From: Lentisphaerota bacterium
GTDB taxonomy: Bacteria; Verrucomicrobiota; Lentisphaeria; Oligosphaerales; Oligosphaeraceae
Reading direction: 5' to 3'
Assembly (NCBI GenBank): GCA_012800565.1
Contig: JAAZIZ010000348.1
Coordinates: 1 to 6,129, forward strand
Length of the DNA stretch: 6,129 nucleotides
Shown: positions 4,929-6,129 of the stretch, one piece after another
How the letters are laid out: every line of letters begins with the position of its first letter
How positions within the stretch are numbered: position 1 is the stretch's first letter
Made by a program: the position numbers and the translations under genes
Notes under the pieces: model-generated
Seen by the model: only the letters and a program-made list of their open reading frames with translations
Databases searched by the model: none
What the model was told of the DNA's origin: nothing

Positions 4929-6129
4929 TTAAGGAAATTTCTCGATTTTAACGTACTTGAATTGCACGAAACCGGCGCTGCCTTCGCGGATCAGCAAGTA
5001 GTAGTTGTAATTTTCTCTGCGTTTTTGGAAGTCGATCACGTATCTCTGCAGCCCGGATTCACCTGGCGGGGTATAGATGCGGGCATTGGCATTGGTCAGG
5101 GGGGTGGGATTGCGGAGAACAACGGTCCATTGTCCGGGGCCGGGCTGCTTCATCTGCATATCTATGGTGAAGCGGAAGCGAGTCTTCGCCGGTCCGGCCC
5201 AGACATTTTCCGGCAGTACAAGTCTGGCATTGCCTGATTTGTGGTGGTAAAAGCCATCGACCAGAGGCAAGGGCGAGCCGCCATCCAGCCCGCTCAGGAA
5301 AGGCAGGTCCTGCATGGGCTGGAAAGATTCGTAGATGACTTCGCCTTGTTCCACGCTGGAGACTGTGGTCTCAGCCTGCAGGCTGACTCCTTCGTTGCCG
5401 AAAAAATCTACTGGCGTAATCTGGAAACGGTATGTTTTCCCGGCTGTAAAATATCCGGCATTGAAGGCATGGGTCTGCTGTCCGGGGCGCTGTTGCGGCG
5501 GGAGATAGTAATCGGCCTGGATATCCTGTCGGGTGAATACCACCCAGGTGCCGTCTGCTTCCTGGTGCGATGTTTCGATTTTATAGACTTCAACGCTATC
5601 CGGGTCATGGGCATAAGGGAACTGCAAGGTCAGGTTGGCGCCGGCGCTGTCAGGAGTGATGCTGATTCTGGACCCGGCCGGGAATTGCGGTTTTGGAGCT
5701 TTGGCTTTGCGGGCGGCAACAGAGTACGGCGCAGTGTCTTTGTCGAAAGGCCAGGGGACACTCCAGAGCCTGTCGGCCAGGAACTCTTTTTTATCGGCCA
5801 GGGAAAAGCGGTGGAAGTCGATTTTATGGCTGAAGACTTTCATAATCAGTACTTCATCGGACTTCTTCGAAGCCGGGGCAGTCCCGACTAAAGACCCCGC
5901 CCAGGACTGTAGGCAGCCAGCATTAACGCTGGTGAAGTTTCCTTGCCAGATGCACATTTCATTGCGCAGCGAATTGTGCGTATGACCGGAAATATGCACG
6001 ACCTGCGGGTAATTATCCAGAACTTTCCGCCGCCCCGGAGAGCCCCAGACGAGGCTGTTCCTGGTCGTGTCGTAAGGCGGAATATGGTCAATGACAAACA
6101 CCGGTTTGCCGGGATATTTGGCACTGGCT
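4899..6129. repeat. Tandem duplication, copy B (runs off the window)
   Basis: This is the partner of the segment at 3131-4359, offset by exactly 1770 bases in the coding part. Perfectly identical blocks include 5941-5996 (56 bases) and 6037-6129 (93 bases, to the edge). The 5851-5930 block differs from its partner at about 26 of 80 positions. Confidence 0.9.
4929..6129 (-). CDS. Paralogous secreted metallophosphoesterase, 5' end outside the window
   Basis: The visible frame starts on the window's right edge (first complete codon 6128-6126) and ends with TAA at 4929-4931. It corresponds to residues 154-552 of the complete neighbour with no net insertion or deletion. Apparent starts inside the window, such as GTG at 6101, are internal codons (V163 in the neighbour) and not true starts. 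The H168-equivalent (VIDHIPP) and GHTH metal-binding blocks are intact; the D-x-H, GD and NH blocks and the signal peptide must lie beyond the edge. The FN3-like and C-terminal modules are present; the last 130 or so residues are almost identical to the neighbour. After VNAG the sequence diverges sharply (CLQSWAGSLV against SISAKVGPLA). The product should be exported and active if the hidden part is intact. It is the first visible gene of the minus-strand cluster. Confidence 0.88.
   Translation of the reverse strand, partial: ASAKYPGKPVFVIDHIPPYDTTRNSLVWGSPGRRKVLDNYPQVVHISGHTHNSLRNEMCIWQGNFTSVNAGCLQSWAGSLVGTAPASKKSDEVLIMKVFSHKIDFHRFSLADKKEFLADRLWSVPWPFDKDTAPYSVAARKAKAPKPQFPAGSRISITPDSAGANLTLQFPYAHDPDSVEVYKIETSHQEADGTWVVFTRQDIQADYYLPPQQRPGQQTHAFNAGYFTAGKTYRFQITPVDFFGNEGVSLQAETTVSSVEQGEVIYESFQPMQDLPFLSGLDGGSPLPLVDGFYHHKSGNARLVLPENVWAGPAKTRFRFTIDMQMKQPGPGQWTVVLRNPTPLTNANARIYTPPGESGLQRYVIDFQKRRENYNYYLLIREGSAGFVQFKYVKIEKFP

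Noticed and set aside
5241..5891. Long plus-strand frame opposite the second phosphoesterase
   Set aside because: A similar but interrupted frame appears at the same place opposite the first copy, as expected of a shadow of duplicated coding sequence; the minus strand carries clear catalytic motifs.

Overview
The window looks like a piece of a bacterial chromosome of moderate GC content, with Shine-Dalgarno-type starts and short gaps between genes. A calcineurin-like phosphoesterase in tandem copies, a cytoplasmic beta-propeller-like protein of unknown function and a GTCGGACAG tandem array before a gene together recall genomes of Lentisphaerota/Victivallales or other PVC-group anaerobes. That placement is recollection plus inference; no marker gene is present to fix it.

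Layout: 1-274 is noncoding and ends in a 7.8-copy, 9-bp direct repeat that stops 30 bases before a start codon. On the plus strand follow a GNAT-fold acyltransferase of the FeeM / N-acyl-amino-acid-synthase type (275-856) and a 394-residue beta-propeller-like protein with an odd cysteine cluster (952-2136). Both have good ribosome binding sites and lie 95 bases apart. The minus strand then holds three genes converging on the propeller gene: an incomplete secreted metallophosphoesterase (4929 to beyond the right edge), a complete paralogue of it (3159-4817) and a small YceK-like lipoprotein (2198-3112). Read from the right edge, they form a likely operon with gaps of 111 and 46 bases.

The two phosphoesterases are a tandem duplication with a period of exactly 1770 bases. 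By my manual count about 44 of 390 shared residues differ, with no net insertion or deletion. Divergence is very uneven: a short patch just after the catalytic domain is scrambled (about one base in three), while the metal-site segments next to it are identical over 56 and 93 bases. This mosaic, the 9-bp array with its possible dispersed leader, and the propeller cysteine cluster are the observations most worth following.

Functionally, the minus-strand cluster suggests envelope proteins: one or two exported phosphoesterases carrying accessory beta-sandwich domains, next to a lipoprotein. The plus-strand pair are predicted cytoplasmic proteins with no obvious shared pathway. I see no complete defence system, mobile element, CRISPR array, tRNA or rRNA here.
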